Shown: positions 55,223 through 64,000 of the stretch, piece after piece
How positions within the stretch are numbered: position 1 is the stretch's first letter
Layout of the letters: each line of letters starts with the position of its first letter
Assembly: GCF_016616425.1 (NCBI RefSeq)
Contig: NZ_CP067101.1
Location: 1,612,001-1,676,000, forward strand
DNA from: Bradyrhizobium diazoefficiens
GTDB taxonomy: Bacteria; Pseudomonadota; Alphaproteobacteria; Rhizobiales; Xanthobacteraceae
Direction: 5' to 3'
Length of the DNA: 64,000 nucleotides
Translations under genes and position numbers: made by a program
Notes under the pieces: generated by a model
What the model saw: only the letters and a program-made list of their open reading frames with translations
Databases searched by the model: none
What the model was told of the DNA's origin: nothing

Positions 55223-57111
55223 TCGGACTTGGCGTTCTCCTTCGCATTCTCGGCCGTCGGCGCCGGCTGCTTGTCGCCACCGATAATCCGCCGCTTCAGG
55301 AGATCGAGGAAGGGAGAGGCCGCAGGCGATTGGCGGATCAGACTTTCGGGGTCGGGGAAGATCAGAGGATCGTCCCAAGGACCCTGCACCATGAACGGCA
55401 ATTGAAAGCCGGACGGCGTGTTCAGACTCGCCACGCCTTTCATGTCGTATTCGCGCATCGGCACGGAGGCGGTGCCGGTCAGCGTGATCTTCGTCGAGGG
55501 TCCTTCGATGCGGATGTCCTCGGCGGTGGCGATCCCGTCGGAGAATTTCACCGCGATGGTGAGATTGTTATATGGCGTTGAACCGCTGCGGAAGTTGCCG
55601 CCGCCAGACAGCGGCCGTCGCTCCAGGCGCTTGAGCAACTGCTCGGCGTTGAAGCCCGAGATCGCGCCGTCATGCCCGGTCACGGTTGCGCTGCCATCGA
55701 GCGACTGCACGAGGCCGAACGGACTCGAGCCGGAGGCGACCAGAGAGACGTTGATGTTGCCGCGGCCAGACAGCTTGTTGAGGCCGAACAGTTCGGCGGC
55801 GCAGGCCTGGAGATCGACGTCGGTGAACTGGAATTGCGCCTTGATGTCGGCGACGGTGTCGGAGCGCGCGATGCCGAACGAGCCCTTGGCGATCCCGCCA
55901 TAGACCTGCGCCTCGCCGACCGAGAGCGCCAGCGTGCCGTTGCGCAAATTGGCGCCGATCGCGGTGCGGCCGAGCCTGGTCGACCCGACCGTCAGCTTTG
56001 CTGCCGACAGGCGCATGTCGAGGTCGGTTGTCGACAATCCGTTGAGATCGAATAGCTGCCGGTTCCAGTCGCGCGCGCCGCTCGCGAGCAGGCGGAAGGT
56101 GGAGATATAAGGTGTGAAATCGAGCGCGTCGGCGGCAAGCGTCGCCTGCAGCGTCTGCCGGCCGTTATTGGCGTAGGTCATGACGCCCTCGGCGGCGTTG
56201 CCGTCGAGCTCGACATTGACATTGGTGAGCGCGATCGAGGCGCCGACGACGTTGGCGCGCGCCTTCAGCGCGAAGCGGCCGAAACCGCCGCTGGCGGGCT
56301 GCGGCTGCCCGGTCCAGCGCAGCGCGTTGCGCAAGGATGGGCTGTCGATCGTCAGCGTACCCTCCATCATCGGGCTGGTGCGGTTGGCGACGTTGCCGTC
56401 GAAGGCGAGCTTGAGCGGCGCGCTGGCGATCCGCGCCTTCAGCCCCGAGCGCTCGCCGGAAAGCGCAGCGACGAAATCGGAAAAGCTGATCGAGCCGTCG
56501 ACGCGCTCGCCGCGCCAGTCGAATTGTCCGGTCGCGGCGAAGGAGCGCGAGATCGAGGGCCAGGCCAGCGACAGGTCGATGTCGTCGAACTGCTCGGTGG
56601 CGTGCGTGGCAGCCTCCTCGTAATCGAGCACGCCGTCCTGGATCCGGATTTCGGAGAACGAGACCTGGTTCTCGGCCCCGGGCTTCATGGTGCGCGCGAT
56701 GGTCTGGATGAAGGGCGTCCAGTTGCTCTCGCCGTCCGGCTTCAGGTTGACGTGGATGTGCGGCCGCAGCAGCGTCAGGTCGGCGATCTCGAACCGTTGC
56801 AGCAGCAACGGCAGCAGCCGCAGATTGGCGGTGAGCACGTCGACCTGGAGCGCGGGAGCGCTGGTACCGCCACCCTTGAGCCCGACGCCGTGGAAGGAGA
56901 TGTAGCTCGCCGGCAGCACCGAGATGTCGATGTTGCCTGTGACATTGAGCTCGAGCCCGGTGACGTCGCGGATCTGCGCTTCGACGGCCTTGCGCAACGC
57001 GTCGCGGTTGATGAGCCAGGGGGTCGCGATCAGGGCGATCAGCGCGACGCCGAGGAGCGCCGCGATCGGCGTCCCGAGGCGCTTCATTCCTTGGGCCATG
57101 GTCAATGGCAT
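55219..57111 (-). CDS. AsmA-like envelope protein
   Basis: The 630-aa protein has one N-terminal membrane segment (LGVALIALIATPWLI) followed by a long AsmA-type beta region, with GLELNVTGNIDISVLPASYISFHGVGLKGG typical of the AsmA N-terminal domain and LKRLERRPLSGGGNFRSGSTPY of the AsmA_2 C-terminal part. AsmA-family proteins bridge the inner and outer membranes and are implicated in lipid transport. The start at ATG 57111 is uncertain; ATGs at 57099 and 57087 are alternatives. The stop codon is supplied by a dispersed repeat. Confidence 0.9.
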   Translation of the reverse strand: MPLTMAQGMKRLGTPIAALLGVALIALIATPWLINRDALRKAVEAQIRDVTGLELNVTGNIDISVLPASYISFHGVGLKGGGTSAPALQVDVLTANLRLLPLLLQRFEIADLTLLRPHIHVNLKPDGESNWTPFIQTIARTMKPGAENQVSFSEIRIQDGVLDYEEAATHATEQFDDIDLSLAWPSISRSFAATGQFDWRGERVDGSISFSDFVAALSGERSGLKARIASAPLKLAFDGNVANRTSPMMEGTLTIDSPSLRNALRWTGQPQPASGGFGRFALKARANVVGASIALTNVNVELDGNAAEGVMTYANNGRQTLQATLAADALDFTPYISTFRLLASGARDWNRQLFDLNGLSTTDLDMRLSAAKLTVGSTRLGRTAIGANLRNGTLALSVGEAQVYGGIAKGSFGIARSDTVADIKAQFQFTDVDLQACAAELFGLNKLSGRGNINVSLVASGSSPFGLVQSLDGSATVTGHDGAISGFNAEQLLKRLERRPLSGGGNFRSGSTPYNNLTIAVKFSDGIATAEDIRIEGPSTKITLTGTASVPMREYDMKGVASLNTPSGFQLPFMVQGPWDDPLIFPDPESLIRQSPAASPFLDLLKRRIIGGDKQPAPTAENAKENAKSD

Positions 57112-57371
57112 GTCCTGATCGGGTTGGTCGTTGGAGCGAGAAGGGCGGGCCGGGAAACCTGCGCGCCCACACCCAACCCCCGCAACTTGATGGGTTTTCT
57201 TGACGCTTTCAAGGCCGCGGCACGGTTATGCCCACGGCGTGGGCAGCTTCTATCACCCGGGGGCGGAGCAGAGAACCCCGTATCATTGACGGCTTCGGAC
57301 GATTTCGCCTAATAATCGCCGCCAATAAGGCGCGACGCCTGCAAGCCGAGGTTCAGTCGAGGGTTTTTTGC
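57112..57371. other. divergent spacer asmA-like/scoA with promoter and operator candidates
   Basis: TTGACG at 57200-57205 and GGTTAT at 57224-57229, with 18 bases between, form a plausible promoter for scoAB. A small palindrome TGCCCAC-GGC-GTGGGCA (57229-57245) lies at its likely start point and could be an operator. This is a pattern reading only. Confidence 0.35.
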
Positions 57372-58109
57372 ATGAACAAGGTCTATCCCGACGCCAAGTC
57401 GGCTCTTGAGGGCGTCCTCAAAGACAACATGATGATCATGTCGGGCGGCTTCGGTCTCTGCGGCATTGCCGAGACGCTGTCCGACGCGATCCGCGAATCC
57501 GGCGTCAAGGGGCTGACGGTGGTCTCCAACAATGCGGGCGTCGACGGCATCGGGCTCAGCCGCCTTCTGGAAACCCGGCAGATCAAGAAGATGATCTCGT
57601 CCTATGTCGGCGAGAACAAGCTGTTCGCCCAGCAATTCCTCGCCGGCGAGCTGGAACTCGAATTCAATCCGCAAGGCACGCTCGCCGAGCGCATCCGCGC
57701 CGGCGGCGCCGGCATCCCGGCCTTCTACACCAAGACCGGCGTCGGCACGCTGATCGCCGAAGGCAAGGAAGTAAAGGAATTCGACGGCGAGAAGTATTTG
57801 ATGGAGCGCGGCCTGTTCGCCGATCTCGCCATCGTGCACGCCTGGAAGGGCGATACGGCCGGTAACCTCATCTACCGCAAGACCGCGCGTAATTTTAACC
57901 CGATGATGGCGACCGCGGCCAAGATCACCGTGGCGGAGGTGGAGCATCTGGTTCCGGCGGGTGAACTCGATCCCGACCACATCCACACGCCCGGCATCTT
58001 CGTGAAGCGCATCGTCGAGGTTGGCACGGCCAAGAAGCGCATCGAATTCCGCAACACCCGCCCGCGTCCGACGAAGGCGGCGGCACCCGGCACTGGAGTT
58101 GAAATCTGA
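57372..58109 (+). CDS. scoA: 3-oxoacid CoA-transferase subunit A
   Basis: The 245-aa subunit is half of a class I CoA-transferase that moves CoA from succinyl-CoA to a 3-oxoacid such as acetoacetate. Its landmarks are [58 protein letters not shown] and [16 protein letters not shown]. The ATG at 57372 gives the family length. Its stop overlaps the scoB start by one base (TGATG). A pcaI-type role cannot be excluded, but the sequence opening is the ScoA type. Confidence 0.95.
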   Translation: MNKVYPDAKSALEGVLKDNMMIMSGGFGLCGIAETLSDAIRESGVKGLTVVSNNAGVDGIGLSRLLETRQIKKMISSYVGENKLFAQQFLAGELELEFNPQGTLAERIRAGGAGIPAFYTKTGVGTLIAEGKEVKEFDGEKYLMERGLFADLAIVHAWKGDTAGNLIYRKTARNFNPMMATAAKITVAEVEHLVPAGELDPDHIHTPGIFVKRIVEVGTAKKRIEFRNTRPRPTKAAAPGTGVEI

Positions 58110-58759
58110 TGGCCTGGACCCGTGAACAGATGGCCGCGCGCGCCGCGAAGGAATTGCGTGACGGCTACTACGTCAATCTCGGCATCGGCATCCCGACGCT
58201 GGTCTCGAATTACATCCCGGACGGCATGGACGTCAGTCTACAGAGCGAGAACGGCATGCTCGGCATGGGCCCGTTTCCCTATGACGACGAGGTGGACGCG
58301 GACCTGATCAACGCCGGCAAGCAGACCGTGAGCGAGCTGCCCTCGACGTCCTATTTCTCGAGCGCGGATTCGTTCGGCATGATCCGCGGCGGCCACATGG
58401 ATCTGTCAATCCTCGGCGCCATGCAGGTGGCCCAGAACGGCGATCTCGCCAACTGGATGATCCCGGGCAAGATGGTCAAGGGCATGGGCGGCGCAATGGA
58501 CCTCGTCGCCGGCGTCAAGCGCGTCGTCGTGGTGATGGAGCATTCGGCCAAGGACGGCGCCAAGCTGCTGAAGCAGTGCAATTTGCCGCTGACCGGCGAG
58601 CGCGTGGTCGACATGGTCGTCACTGACTTGGCAGTCTTCACCATCGACAAGCACGGCGACGGCGGCATGGCCCTGATCGAGCTCGCCGACGGCGTCTCAC
58701 TCGACGAGGTCAAGGCCAAGACCGAAGCCGAATTCCGCATCGCGCTGAAGAACACGTAA
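58109..58759 (+). CDS. scoB: 3-oxoacid CoA-transferase subunit B
   Basis: The 216-aa partner carries the catalytic glutamate in [11 protein letters not shown], which forms the CoA thioester. It also has [26 protein letters not shown] and [20 protein letters not shown]. The length is normal. It is translationally coupled to scoA. With ScoA it would let the cell use acetoacetate or mobilise stored polyhydroxybutyrate-derived ketone bodies; this is family knowledge. Confidence 0.96.
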   Translation: MAWTREQMAARAAKELRDGYYVNLGIGIPTLVSNYIPDGMDVSLQSENGMLGMGPFPYDDEVDADLINAGKQTVSELPSTSYFSSADSFGMIRGGHMDLSILGAMQVAQNGDLANWMIPGKMVKGMGGAMDLVAGVKRVVVVMEHSAKDGAKLLKQCNLPLTGERVVDMVVTDLAVFTIDKHGDGGMALIELADGVSLDEVKAKTEAEFRIALKNT

Positions 58760-58782
58760 GGTCTTCGTAATCGGGGACGCGT

Positions 58783-58946
58783 ATGACGATACGGTCGGCG
58801 CGTCCCGACGACGCCAATTCATCGCTCAAACCATCCTGTCGTCGCAGCGGGGCTACCGGCCGCGCGGCTGGTTCGACGTCGCGCTCGGCTGCCCCGAAGC
58901 GCAATGCCTCGGCTTCATCATTGGCGCCCTTGCGCCGGCGGGTTAG
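58783..58946 (+). pseudogene. frameshifted GNAT-like acetyltransferase fragment
   Basis: From ATG 58783 the sequence reads MTIRSARPDD, a typical GNAT opening, then goes out of frame. A one-base shift gives a continuing peptide, FIAQTILSSQRGYRPRGWFD, then VALGCPEAQCLGFI, ending at the stop 58944-58946. Adding one C after GCC (about 58815) would restore a single frame. The rest of the domain is absent. The family likeness is from memory; a relic is inferred. Confidence 0.5.
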
Positions 58947-59986
58947 CTGTTCGGCCCGCGATCCATGCTGACGGGTTGCCAGCGACGGAGCGCGGTGTCT
59001 TGCAGCACCGACGGATTGACGCAGCTGACCGGCCACATGCCCTGCAGCACCAGTGACAATTCGTAGCCCACGCGGCGCTTGCGCGCTTCGTCAAACCGTG
59101 CCGAGGCCGAGGCGACGTGGGCGGTCAGTGTCACGTTCTCCATGCCGAGCAGGGGATTGTTGTGCGAGGGTGGTTCCTTCTCCAGCACGTCGAGGGCGGC
59201 GTGCGCGATCCAGCCCTCTTGCAGCGCCTTGATCAGGCTCTCCTCGTCCACGGTGGCGCCGCGCCCGGTGTTGATGAAGATCGAGCCCTTCTTCATCTGC
59301 CGAAAGTGCTTCTCGGTCAGCATGTGGTGGACCTCGGGTCTTGCCGGGGCATGCATCGAGACGAAGTCGGATTGCGACAGCACCTCGTTCAGCGTCGCCG
59401 GAATCACGCCGTGGTCGTACATCAACGTTTCCTGGATGAAGGGATCGTAGGCCATCATGCGAAGGCCGAACGGTGCCGCCCGCTTCGCGACTGCACGCGC
59501 CACGCGGCCGAACGAGATGAAGCCGAGCGTCTGGCCCATCAGCCTGGGAACCTTGAGTAGCGCCGGCCGGCCCTCGGCCCAGCGGCCGCTGTGCACCATG
59601 CGGTCCTGCTCGACCAGGCGGCGGAAGCCGGCGAGCAGCAGCATCATGGCATGGTCGGCGACCTCCTCGATGAAGGTGTCGGGGATGTTGGTGACGGGAA
59701 TGCCGCGCGCCGTGGCGGCCTTGACGTCGACGCTGTCGACGCCGACCGAACCGAGCGTGATGACCTTGCAGCCCTCCAGCGCGTCGATGATGGTCTTGGT
59801 GATGGGAATGCCCTTGGCATAGATGGCGTCGGCGGATCTGGCGGCGGCGATGAACCCGGCCTCGTCGGCCGGCGCCTCGACGATCTCGGCATCGATCGGG
59901 TCGAGCGCCTCACGCTCAAAGGAATAGTCGCTGCCCGCGACCGTGAAGCTCGCGCCTTTCGGCGTCACCACCCTGTATTTCGGCAT
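58943..59986 (-). CDS. D-2-hydroxyacid dehydrogenase (SerA/CtBP-like)
   Basis: The 347-aa NAD-dependent dehydrogenase has the catalytic trio regions NTGRG (Arg), VLEKEP (Glu) and TAHVASAS (His), and the NAD loop LGFISFGRVARAVAKRA, in which the usual GxGxxG is degenerate. SVGVDSVDVKAATARGIPVTNIPDTFIEEVADH is typical of the CtBP/phosphoglycerate-dehydrogenase group. The exact substrate is uncertain. I use the ATG at 59986, preceded by GGAGC; the upstream frame is open but lacks features. Its 3' end overlaps the GNAT relic by 4 bases. Confidence 0.9.
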   Translation of the reverse strand: MPKYRVVTPKGASFTVAGSDYSFEREALDPIDAEIVEAPADEAGFIAAARSADAIYAKGIPITKTIIDALEGCKVITLGSVGVDSVDVKAATARGIPVTNIPDTFIEEVADHAMMLLLAGFRRLVEQDRMVHSGRWAEGRPALLKVPRLMGQTLGFISFGRVARAVAKRAAPFGLRMMAYDPFIQETLMYDHGVIPATLNEVLSQSDFVSMHAPARPEVHHMLTEKHFRQMKKGSIFINTGRGATVDEESLIKALQEGWIAHAALDVLEKEPPSHNNPLLGMENVTLTAHVASASARFDEARKRRVGYELSLVLQGMWPVSCVNPSVLQDTALRRWQPVSMDRGPNS

Positions 59987-60239
59987 TTTCTGCTCCCGAT
60001 TTTGGTTTGTCGGTTCTTGTCGTGACCACGCCATTTGGACGGGCCTTTGCGTCTTTTACGCGAAATCGAGGCGATGGCGTACAATTCCGGGTTGCCGGCG
60101 CCGCGATATATTGCCGATCTTTGCGGCTGCGTCCGGGCTTCTACGGAGGCACGTAAGTAACTTGCTAAGGGGTCGCCCACTAAAAGTTCATTCAAATTAA
60201 AGAGGCCTGCGGTGTGTCCGCACCATCCAAGGAGCCATT
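59987..60239. other. divergent spacer dehydrogenase/chemoreceptor
   Basis: About 250 bases between divergent genes. A strong AAGGAG site lies before the chemoreceptor GTG. A somewhat AT-rich patch (60140-60205) could hold its promoter; no flagellar sigma-28 site is clear. Confidence 0.4.
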
Positions 60240-61925
60240 GTGAAATTGAGCAATCTGAAGATCGCCCCCAAGCTGGGCATCCTTGTCGGCGTTACTTTGT
60301 TCGGCCTGTGCATCTCCGGCGTCCTCGCCGGCTATTTGATGAAGGGCGAGATGGTGAACGCACGCATCGACCAGGCCAAGGCGATCGTCGAACTCGCGCG
60401 CAACTATGCAGCCGCGCTGAAGAAGCGCGTCGATGCCGGCGAGATGACGAAGGACGCGGCGATGGCCGAGCTTCGTCGCTACGGCAATGCGATGACCTAC
60501 GACAACGGCTCGGGCTATTTGTTCGGCACGTCCTATGAAGGCATCACGCAGCTTGCGCCGGATCCCAAGCAAGTCGGCACCAATCGCATGGATGTCGTGA
60601 CCAACGGCCGCAAGCTGTCCGTCGAGCTGATGAACGGCGTCAAGGCCAACGGCTCGATCCTGCTGCACTATGAATACGTGAAGCCCGGTCAGCCGACGCC
60701 GATCCGCAAGATCGGCTATGCCGTGGCCGTCCCCGGCTTCGACATGTATCTCGGCACCGGCGCCTATCTCGACGACATCGACGCCAAGATGGGGCCGGCC
60801 TATTGGCTGCTCGGACTGGCCATGTTCGGCATCCTCATTGTCGCCGGCAGTTCCGCCTGGCTCATCGGCCGCGGCATCAGCCGCCCGCTGGCGCAGCTTG
60901 GCGCCCGCATGAAGGACCTCGCGGACGGCAAGCTCGAAGGCGACATTCCCGGTGTCGGCCGTGGCGACGAGATCGGCGCGATGGCAGCCACCGTCCAGAT
61001 CTTCAAGGACAACGCGGTCCGCATCCGCGACCTCGAGAAGACCGAAGCCGATGCCCAGGAGCGGGCCAGGGCGGAACGTCGCAGCGCGATGGAAGGCATC
61101 GCCAGCGACTTCGAACGCAGCGTCAACGGCATCGTCCGCTCGGTCTCCTCGGCCGCGGCCGGCATGCAGACGACGGCGCAGTCGATGACGGCAACTGCCA
61201 GCGACGCCTCGTCGCGTGCAGCGACGGTCGGCGCCGCCTCGCAAAAAGCCTCCGGCAATGTCGGCACGGTCGCGGCAGCCGCCGAGGAGCTGTCGAGCTC
61301 GGTTGCGGAAATCTCCCGCCAGGTCACGCGCTCGACCGAAGTGGCGAGCCGCGCCGTCAACGACGCCGAGCGTACCAATGCCACCGTCCAGGTGCTCTCC
61401 TCCGGCGCCGAGAAGATCGGCGAGGTCGTCAAGCTGATCCACTCGATCGCAGCGCAGACCAACCTGCTGGCACTCAACGCCACCATCGAAGCGGCCCGCG
61501 CCGGCGAGTCCGGCCGCGGCTTTGCCGTCGTCGCCTCCGAGGTCAAGGCGCTGGCCAACCAGACCGCCAAGGCGACCGAGGAAATCTCCGCGCAGGTCGC
61601 GGCGATGCAGACCTCGACCAGCGACGCGGTCGCGGCCATCTCCGGCATCACCCAGACGATCGCCGAGATGAGCGAGATCACCGCGGGCATTTCCACATCG
61701 ATCGAGCAGCAGGGTGAGGCGACCCGCGAGATCGCCCGTAACATCCAGTCGGTGGCGGCCGGCTCGAGCGAGATCAACGCCCATATCGGCAGCGTCACCT
61801 CCGCCGCGGAAGCAACCGGCAGCGCGGCCACCGACGTGCTCTCCAACGCTCGCGAACTGGACAACCAGTCCGGCGCGCTGCGTAGCGCCGTCGACAACTT
61901 CCTCGCCAAGGTGCGCGCGGCGTAG
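60240..61925 (+). CDS. methyl-accepting chemotaxis protein
   Basis: The 561-aa chemoreceptor starts at a GTG with an AAGGAG site. It has a first membrane segment ([22 protein letters not shown]), a single-Cache sensory domain ([27 protein letters not shown]), a second segment ([20 protein letters not shown]), a HAMP domain, then the MCP signalling hairpin with the tip [37 protein letters not shown]. No C-terminal NWETF-like pentapeptide is seen. Cache domains bind small organic ligands; the ligand is unknown. Confidence 0.96.
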   Translation: MKLSNLKIAPKLGILVGVTLFGLCISGVLAGYLMKGEMVNARIDQAKAIVELARNYAAALKKRVDAGEMTKDAAMAELRRYGNAMTYDNGSGYLFGTSYEGITQLAPDPKQVGTNRMDVVTNGRKLSVELMNGVKANGSILLHYEYVKPGQPTPIRKIGYAVAVPGFDMYLGTGAYLDDIDAKMGPAYWLLGLAMFGILIVAGSSAWLIGRGISRPLAQLGARMKDLADGKLEGDIPGVGRGDEIGAMAATVQIFKDNAVRIRDLEKTEADAQERARAERRSAMEGIASDFERSVNGIVRSVSSAAAGMQTTAQSMTATASDASSRAATVGAASQKASGNVGTVAAAAEELSSSVAEISRQVTRSTEVASRAVNDAERTNATVQVLSSGAEKIGEVVKLIHSIAAQTNLLALNATIEAARAGESGRGFAVVASEVKALANQTAKATEEISAQVAAMQTSTSDAVAAISGITQTIAEMSEITAGISTSIEQQGEATREIARNIQSVAAGSSEINAHIGSVTSAAEATGSAATDVLSNARELDNQSGALRSAVDNFLAKVRAA

Positions 61926-62135
61926 GTCCTCGCGCGAAGGCGCAGCCATTCACTCATTCGTCATGCCCGGGCGTGTCCCGCCTGCGCGGCCGTAGCCGCT
62001 TCGGCGAGGCGAAGGCCCGGGCATCCACGTTCTCAGGGCCCATGCCAGCGGCAGTCTGAGTCCCGGCTCTGCGGCGCGTCACTGCCTGCCGCGTCGCGTC
62101 CGGGACACGAGCGTGCAGGCGTTCGCCGCGCAGAA
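61926..62135. repeat. large structured intergenic element
   Basis: ATGCCCGGGC at 61963-61972 pairs with GCCCGGGCAT at 62015-62024 (10 bp), and CGTGTCCCG at 61972-61980 is complementary to CGGGACACG at 62101-62109. Further short stems lie inside. The roughly 150-base structure fills the gap between the convergent chemoreceptor and EamA genes and resembles a REP/RNA-like dispersed repeat. It may be a bidirectional terminator. Confidence 0.6.
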
Positions 62136-63071
62136 TTACTTCACCGCCGAACCTTGGCGCGAGGCGGTCACGACGCCGGCGAGCACCAGCGCGTAGCCGA
62201 TCAGATGAAACGGCTGCAGCGTTTCGCCGAGCAGCAGGATCGCCATCGCCGAGCCGAACACCGGCACCAGATGGAAGAACGGCGCGGCTCGGTTCGGTCC
62301 GATCAGCGCCACGCCGCGGTTGAAGAAGAGATAGGCCAGCGTCGAGGGAAAGATCAGGATGTAGCCCAGCGTCGCCAGCGTCATCGCATCGAATTGCAGG
62401 ACGCGGCCGCTTGCCGCCTCCCAGATCGCCGTGGGCAGCAGCATCGTCGCGCCGCAGCAGGTGGTGAAGGACAGGAAGGAGAGCTGGTGGATCTTGGGCC
62501 GGCGCGGGATGAAGGCGGAGTAGATCCCGAACGCCACCAGCGAGGAGGCGAACATGATGTCGCCCCTGTTGAAGCTGATGCTCGCAAGCGCGGCAAGATC
62601 GCCGCGCAGGATGATGATCAGCACCCCGACAAGCGAGATCGCGATGCCGGCGAACTGCGCACCCGTCAGCCGCACGCCGAACAGCACCAGCGACCACAGC
62701 GCCACGAACAGGGGACCTGCCGACTGGATCAGCAGCGCGTTCAGCGCCTCCGTGTACTGCATCGCCCAGTACGAGATCGCGTTGTTGAAGGCGAAGCCGA
62801 CCAGCGACAGGAACAGCATCAGCGGCAGGCTGCTCCGCAAGGCAGGCCAGTCGCGCTTCAGATGCGGCCAGGCGAACGGCAACAGGATCAGGAACACGCC
62901 GAACCAGCGGATCGTGGTGATCGTCAGCGGCGGCACATGCGCGCCGACATGGCGCGCGAGCACGATGTTGCCGGCCCAGAACAGCGAGCTCAGGCTGAGC
63001 AGCAGGTAAGGCTGGTTGTTGAGCCAACCGGCCGGATTGGAGGCCGCTGGCGCGGGCGAAGCGATCGTCAT
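62136..63071 (-). CDS. EamA/DMT-family exporter
   Basis: The 311-aa protein has ten predicted membrane segments in two EamA halves. The first half opens LLLSLSSLFWAGNIVLARHVG and includes PFAWPHLKRDW. The second has RGVALIGPNRAAPFFHLVPVFGSAMAILLLGETLQPFHLIGYALVLAGV. Such transporters export amino acids or other metabolites. I use the ATG at 63071. A second, very similar exporter runs off the window at 63651-64000. Confidence 0.93.
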   Translation of the reverse strand: MTIASPAPAASNPAGWLNNQPYLLLSLSSLFWAGNIVLARHVGAHVPPLTITTIRWFGVFLILLPFAWPHLKRDWPALRSSLPLMLFLSLVGFAFNNAISYWAMQYTEALNALLIQSAGPLFVALWSLVLFGVRLTGAQFAGIAISLVGVLIIILRGDLAALASISFNRGDIMFASSLVAFGIYSAFIPRRPKIHQLSFLSFTTCCGATMLLPTAIWEAASGRVLQFDAMTLATLGYILIFPSTLAYLFFNRGVALIGPNRAAPFFHLVPVFGSAMAILLLGETLQPFHLIGYALVLAGVVTASRQGSAVK

Positions 63072-63164
63072 TGGCGTTGGATACGAGCTTGCGCCGGATT
63101 GGCGTCGTGGCACAAGTCACAGGGCCGCAACGCTACAATGCAGGCATGACCCGGGGAGGCGCCA

Positions 63165-63566
63165 TTGACGGTTAATATGTTGAACATCGAGGGCCTGGAG
63201 CAGCTCGACCCACAAGCGCCGGTGGCGATGCTGAACCTGATGCGCTTCCACGCGCGATCGCGCGACGGCGACGGATCCGGCTGGGATGCCTATTTGCGCT
63301 ACAGCGCGATCACCGTGCCGATGATCAAGGCACGCGGCGGCACGCTGCTCTGGACCGGCGAAGCGAAAGCCGTTGCGCTCGGGCCGCACGCCGGCAACGA
63401 CTGGGATTTCGTCGCGCTGGTCCATTATCCAACGGTTGCGGCCTTCCTCGACATGATGACGTCGGAAGCTTACGAGCGTGAAGCCGATCCGCATCGCGTC
63501 AACGGCTGCGCCGAGCACGTGATCATCGCGACGAGCGAGGCGTACAGCAAGTTCAAGACCGAATAG
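63165..63566 (+). CDS. DUF1330 family protein
   Basis: The 133-aa protein matches the DUF1330 ferredoxin-like fold: PQAPVAMLNLMRFHARSRDGDG, then YLRYSAITVPMIKARGGTLLWTGEA and DFVALVHYPTVAAFLDMMTSEAYE. The function of this group is not settled. The TTG at 63165 is chosen because GGGGAGG lies five bases upstream; an ATG at 63177 is the alternative. It is flanked by two EamA exporter genes on the opposite strand and has its own terminator. Confidence 0.87.
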   Translation: MTVNMLNIEGLEQLDPQAPVAMLNLMRFHARSRDGDGSGWDAYLRYSAITVPMIKARGGTLLWTGEAKAVALGPHAGNDWDFVALVHYPTVAAFLDMMTSEAYEREADPHRVNGCAEHVIIATSEAYSKFKTE

Positions 63567-63579
63567 CGTGCGCACTTTC

Positions 63580-63616
63580 TTACCCTCCCCCTCCAGGTCC
63601 CTCCAGGGGAGGGTAA
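63580..63616 (+). terminator. hairpin after the DUF1330 gene
   Basis: TTACCCTCCCC at 63580-63590 pairs perfectly with GGGGAGGGTAA at 63606-63616 (11 bp). It follows the DUF1330 stop by 13 bases and lies between it and the convergent second exporter. There is no clean T-run, so it may be a repeat-type bidirectional terminator. Confidence 0.65.
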
Positions 63617-63650
63617 AGGAGGCAGCAGTGTGCTTGGATGAAAGCGGCGG

Positions 63651-64000
63651 CTACGTCGCCTGCTTCCGTGACGCCGCGAACACCCCCGACAGCACCAGCG
63701 CGAAGCCGATGAAGTGAAATGGCTGCGGGTGTTCGCCCAGGAACGCCATCGCCATGATCGAGCCGAACACCGGCACGACGTGGAAGAACGGCGCGGCGCG
63801 GTTGGCGCCGATCAGGCGGACGCCGCGATTGAAGCAGAGATAGGCGAGCGTCGAGGGGAATACCGCGACGTAGAACAGTGTCAGGAGGTTCGGCCCGTCG
63901 AGCTTCATGACCGGGCGTGCGGACAATTCCCAGATCTCCAGCGGAATGAGGCAGGCGGCGCCGCAGCCGAAGGTGAAGGCGAGGAACGACAGGCCGTGCA
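63651..64000 (-). CDS. EamA/DMT-family exporter, partial
   Basis: The C-terminal 115 or so codons of a second EamA exporter are present; the 5' part lies beyond the window. The visible end (FNRGVRLIGANRAAPFFHVVPVFGSIMAMAFLGE, then QPFHFIGFALVLSGVFA) is closely similar to the 62136-63071 protein, so the two are likely tandem paralogues. Inside the window the frame is continuous up to position 64000 on the minus strand, so the gene is cut by the edge, not broken. Confidence 0.9.
   Translation of the reverse strand, partial: HGLSFLAFTFGCGAACLIPLEIWELSARPVMKLDGPNLLTLFYVAVFPSTLAYLCFNRGVRLIGANRAAPFFHVVPVFGSIMAMAFLGEHPQPFHFIGFALVLSGVFAASRKQAT

Overview
The window reads as a chromosomal segment of an alphaproteobacterium, most likely Bradyrhizobium or a close relative. 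The evidence is high-GC codon use, the pal-cpoB-tilS-ftsH order, a GapR (DUF2312) gene, DUF1244 and DUF465 proteins, a three-part PntAA/PntAB/PntB transhydrogenase, a 50-aa aa3-oxidase subunit IV, and dispersed two-hairpin repeats of a kind I associate with Bradyrhizobium. I see no rRNA, tRNA, CRISPR array, IS element or prophage. The genus is an inference from recognition, not from a search.

Layout: 0.4-5.5 kb holds pal, cpoB, tilS and ftsH (envelope integrity, tRNA-Ile lysidine, membrane proteolysis). 5.7-14.2 kb is an accessory-looking surface-glycan block: two paralogous multipass proteins, a third multipass protein, a polyprenyl-phosphate type GT2, a SAM methyltransferase, a Flp pilin and a GT87-like enzyme. 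14.5-18.4 kb holds a TetR regulator, a DUF1036-pyk operon, DUF1244 and gapR. 18.7-24.7 kb has two cell-wall enzymes (DUF882 and an L,D-transpeptidase) and a sigma-54 response regulator. 24.8-27.5 kb has an M3 oligopeptidase and an AbrB/Doc toxin-antitoxin pair with a large palindromic operator. 27.6-30.8 kb is redox bioenergetics (Cox IV, PntAA-AB-B). 31.0-34.3 kb is a hydrolase, NhaD-like and ChaA ion-homeostasis run. 34.4-41.8 kb is mixed: cupin, repeat-bearing membrane protein, TPR lipoprotein, rpsU, aqpZ, purEK, a diguanylate cyclase and several very small proteins.

41.9-45.9 kb holds an LhgO-like oxidase and a PAS-GGDEF-EAL protein. 46.0-52.5 kb has a GlpD-like gene remnant and two convergent, individually incomplete ABC importers (one without a binding protein, one without an ATPase). 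52.8-55.0 kb is a divergent LysR/GalD pair. 55.1-64.0 kb holds an AsmA-like protein, the ScoAB CoA-transferase, a frameshifted GNAT remnant, a CtBP/SerA-like dehydrogenase, a chemoreceptor, and two EamA exporters flanking a DUF1330 protein; the last exporter runs off the window.

The most interesting points are a two-hairpin repeat in at least four copies with a compensatory base-pair change between copies, the glycan/pilin block, the complementary incomplete importers, and two decaying genes. I did not find a convincing wholly new system.
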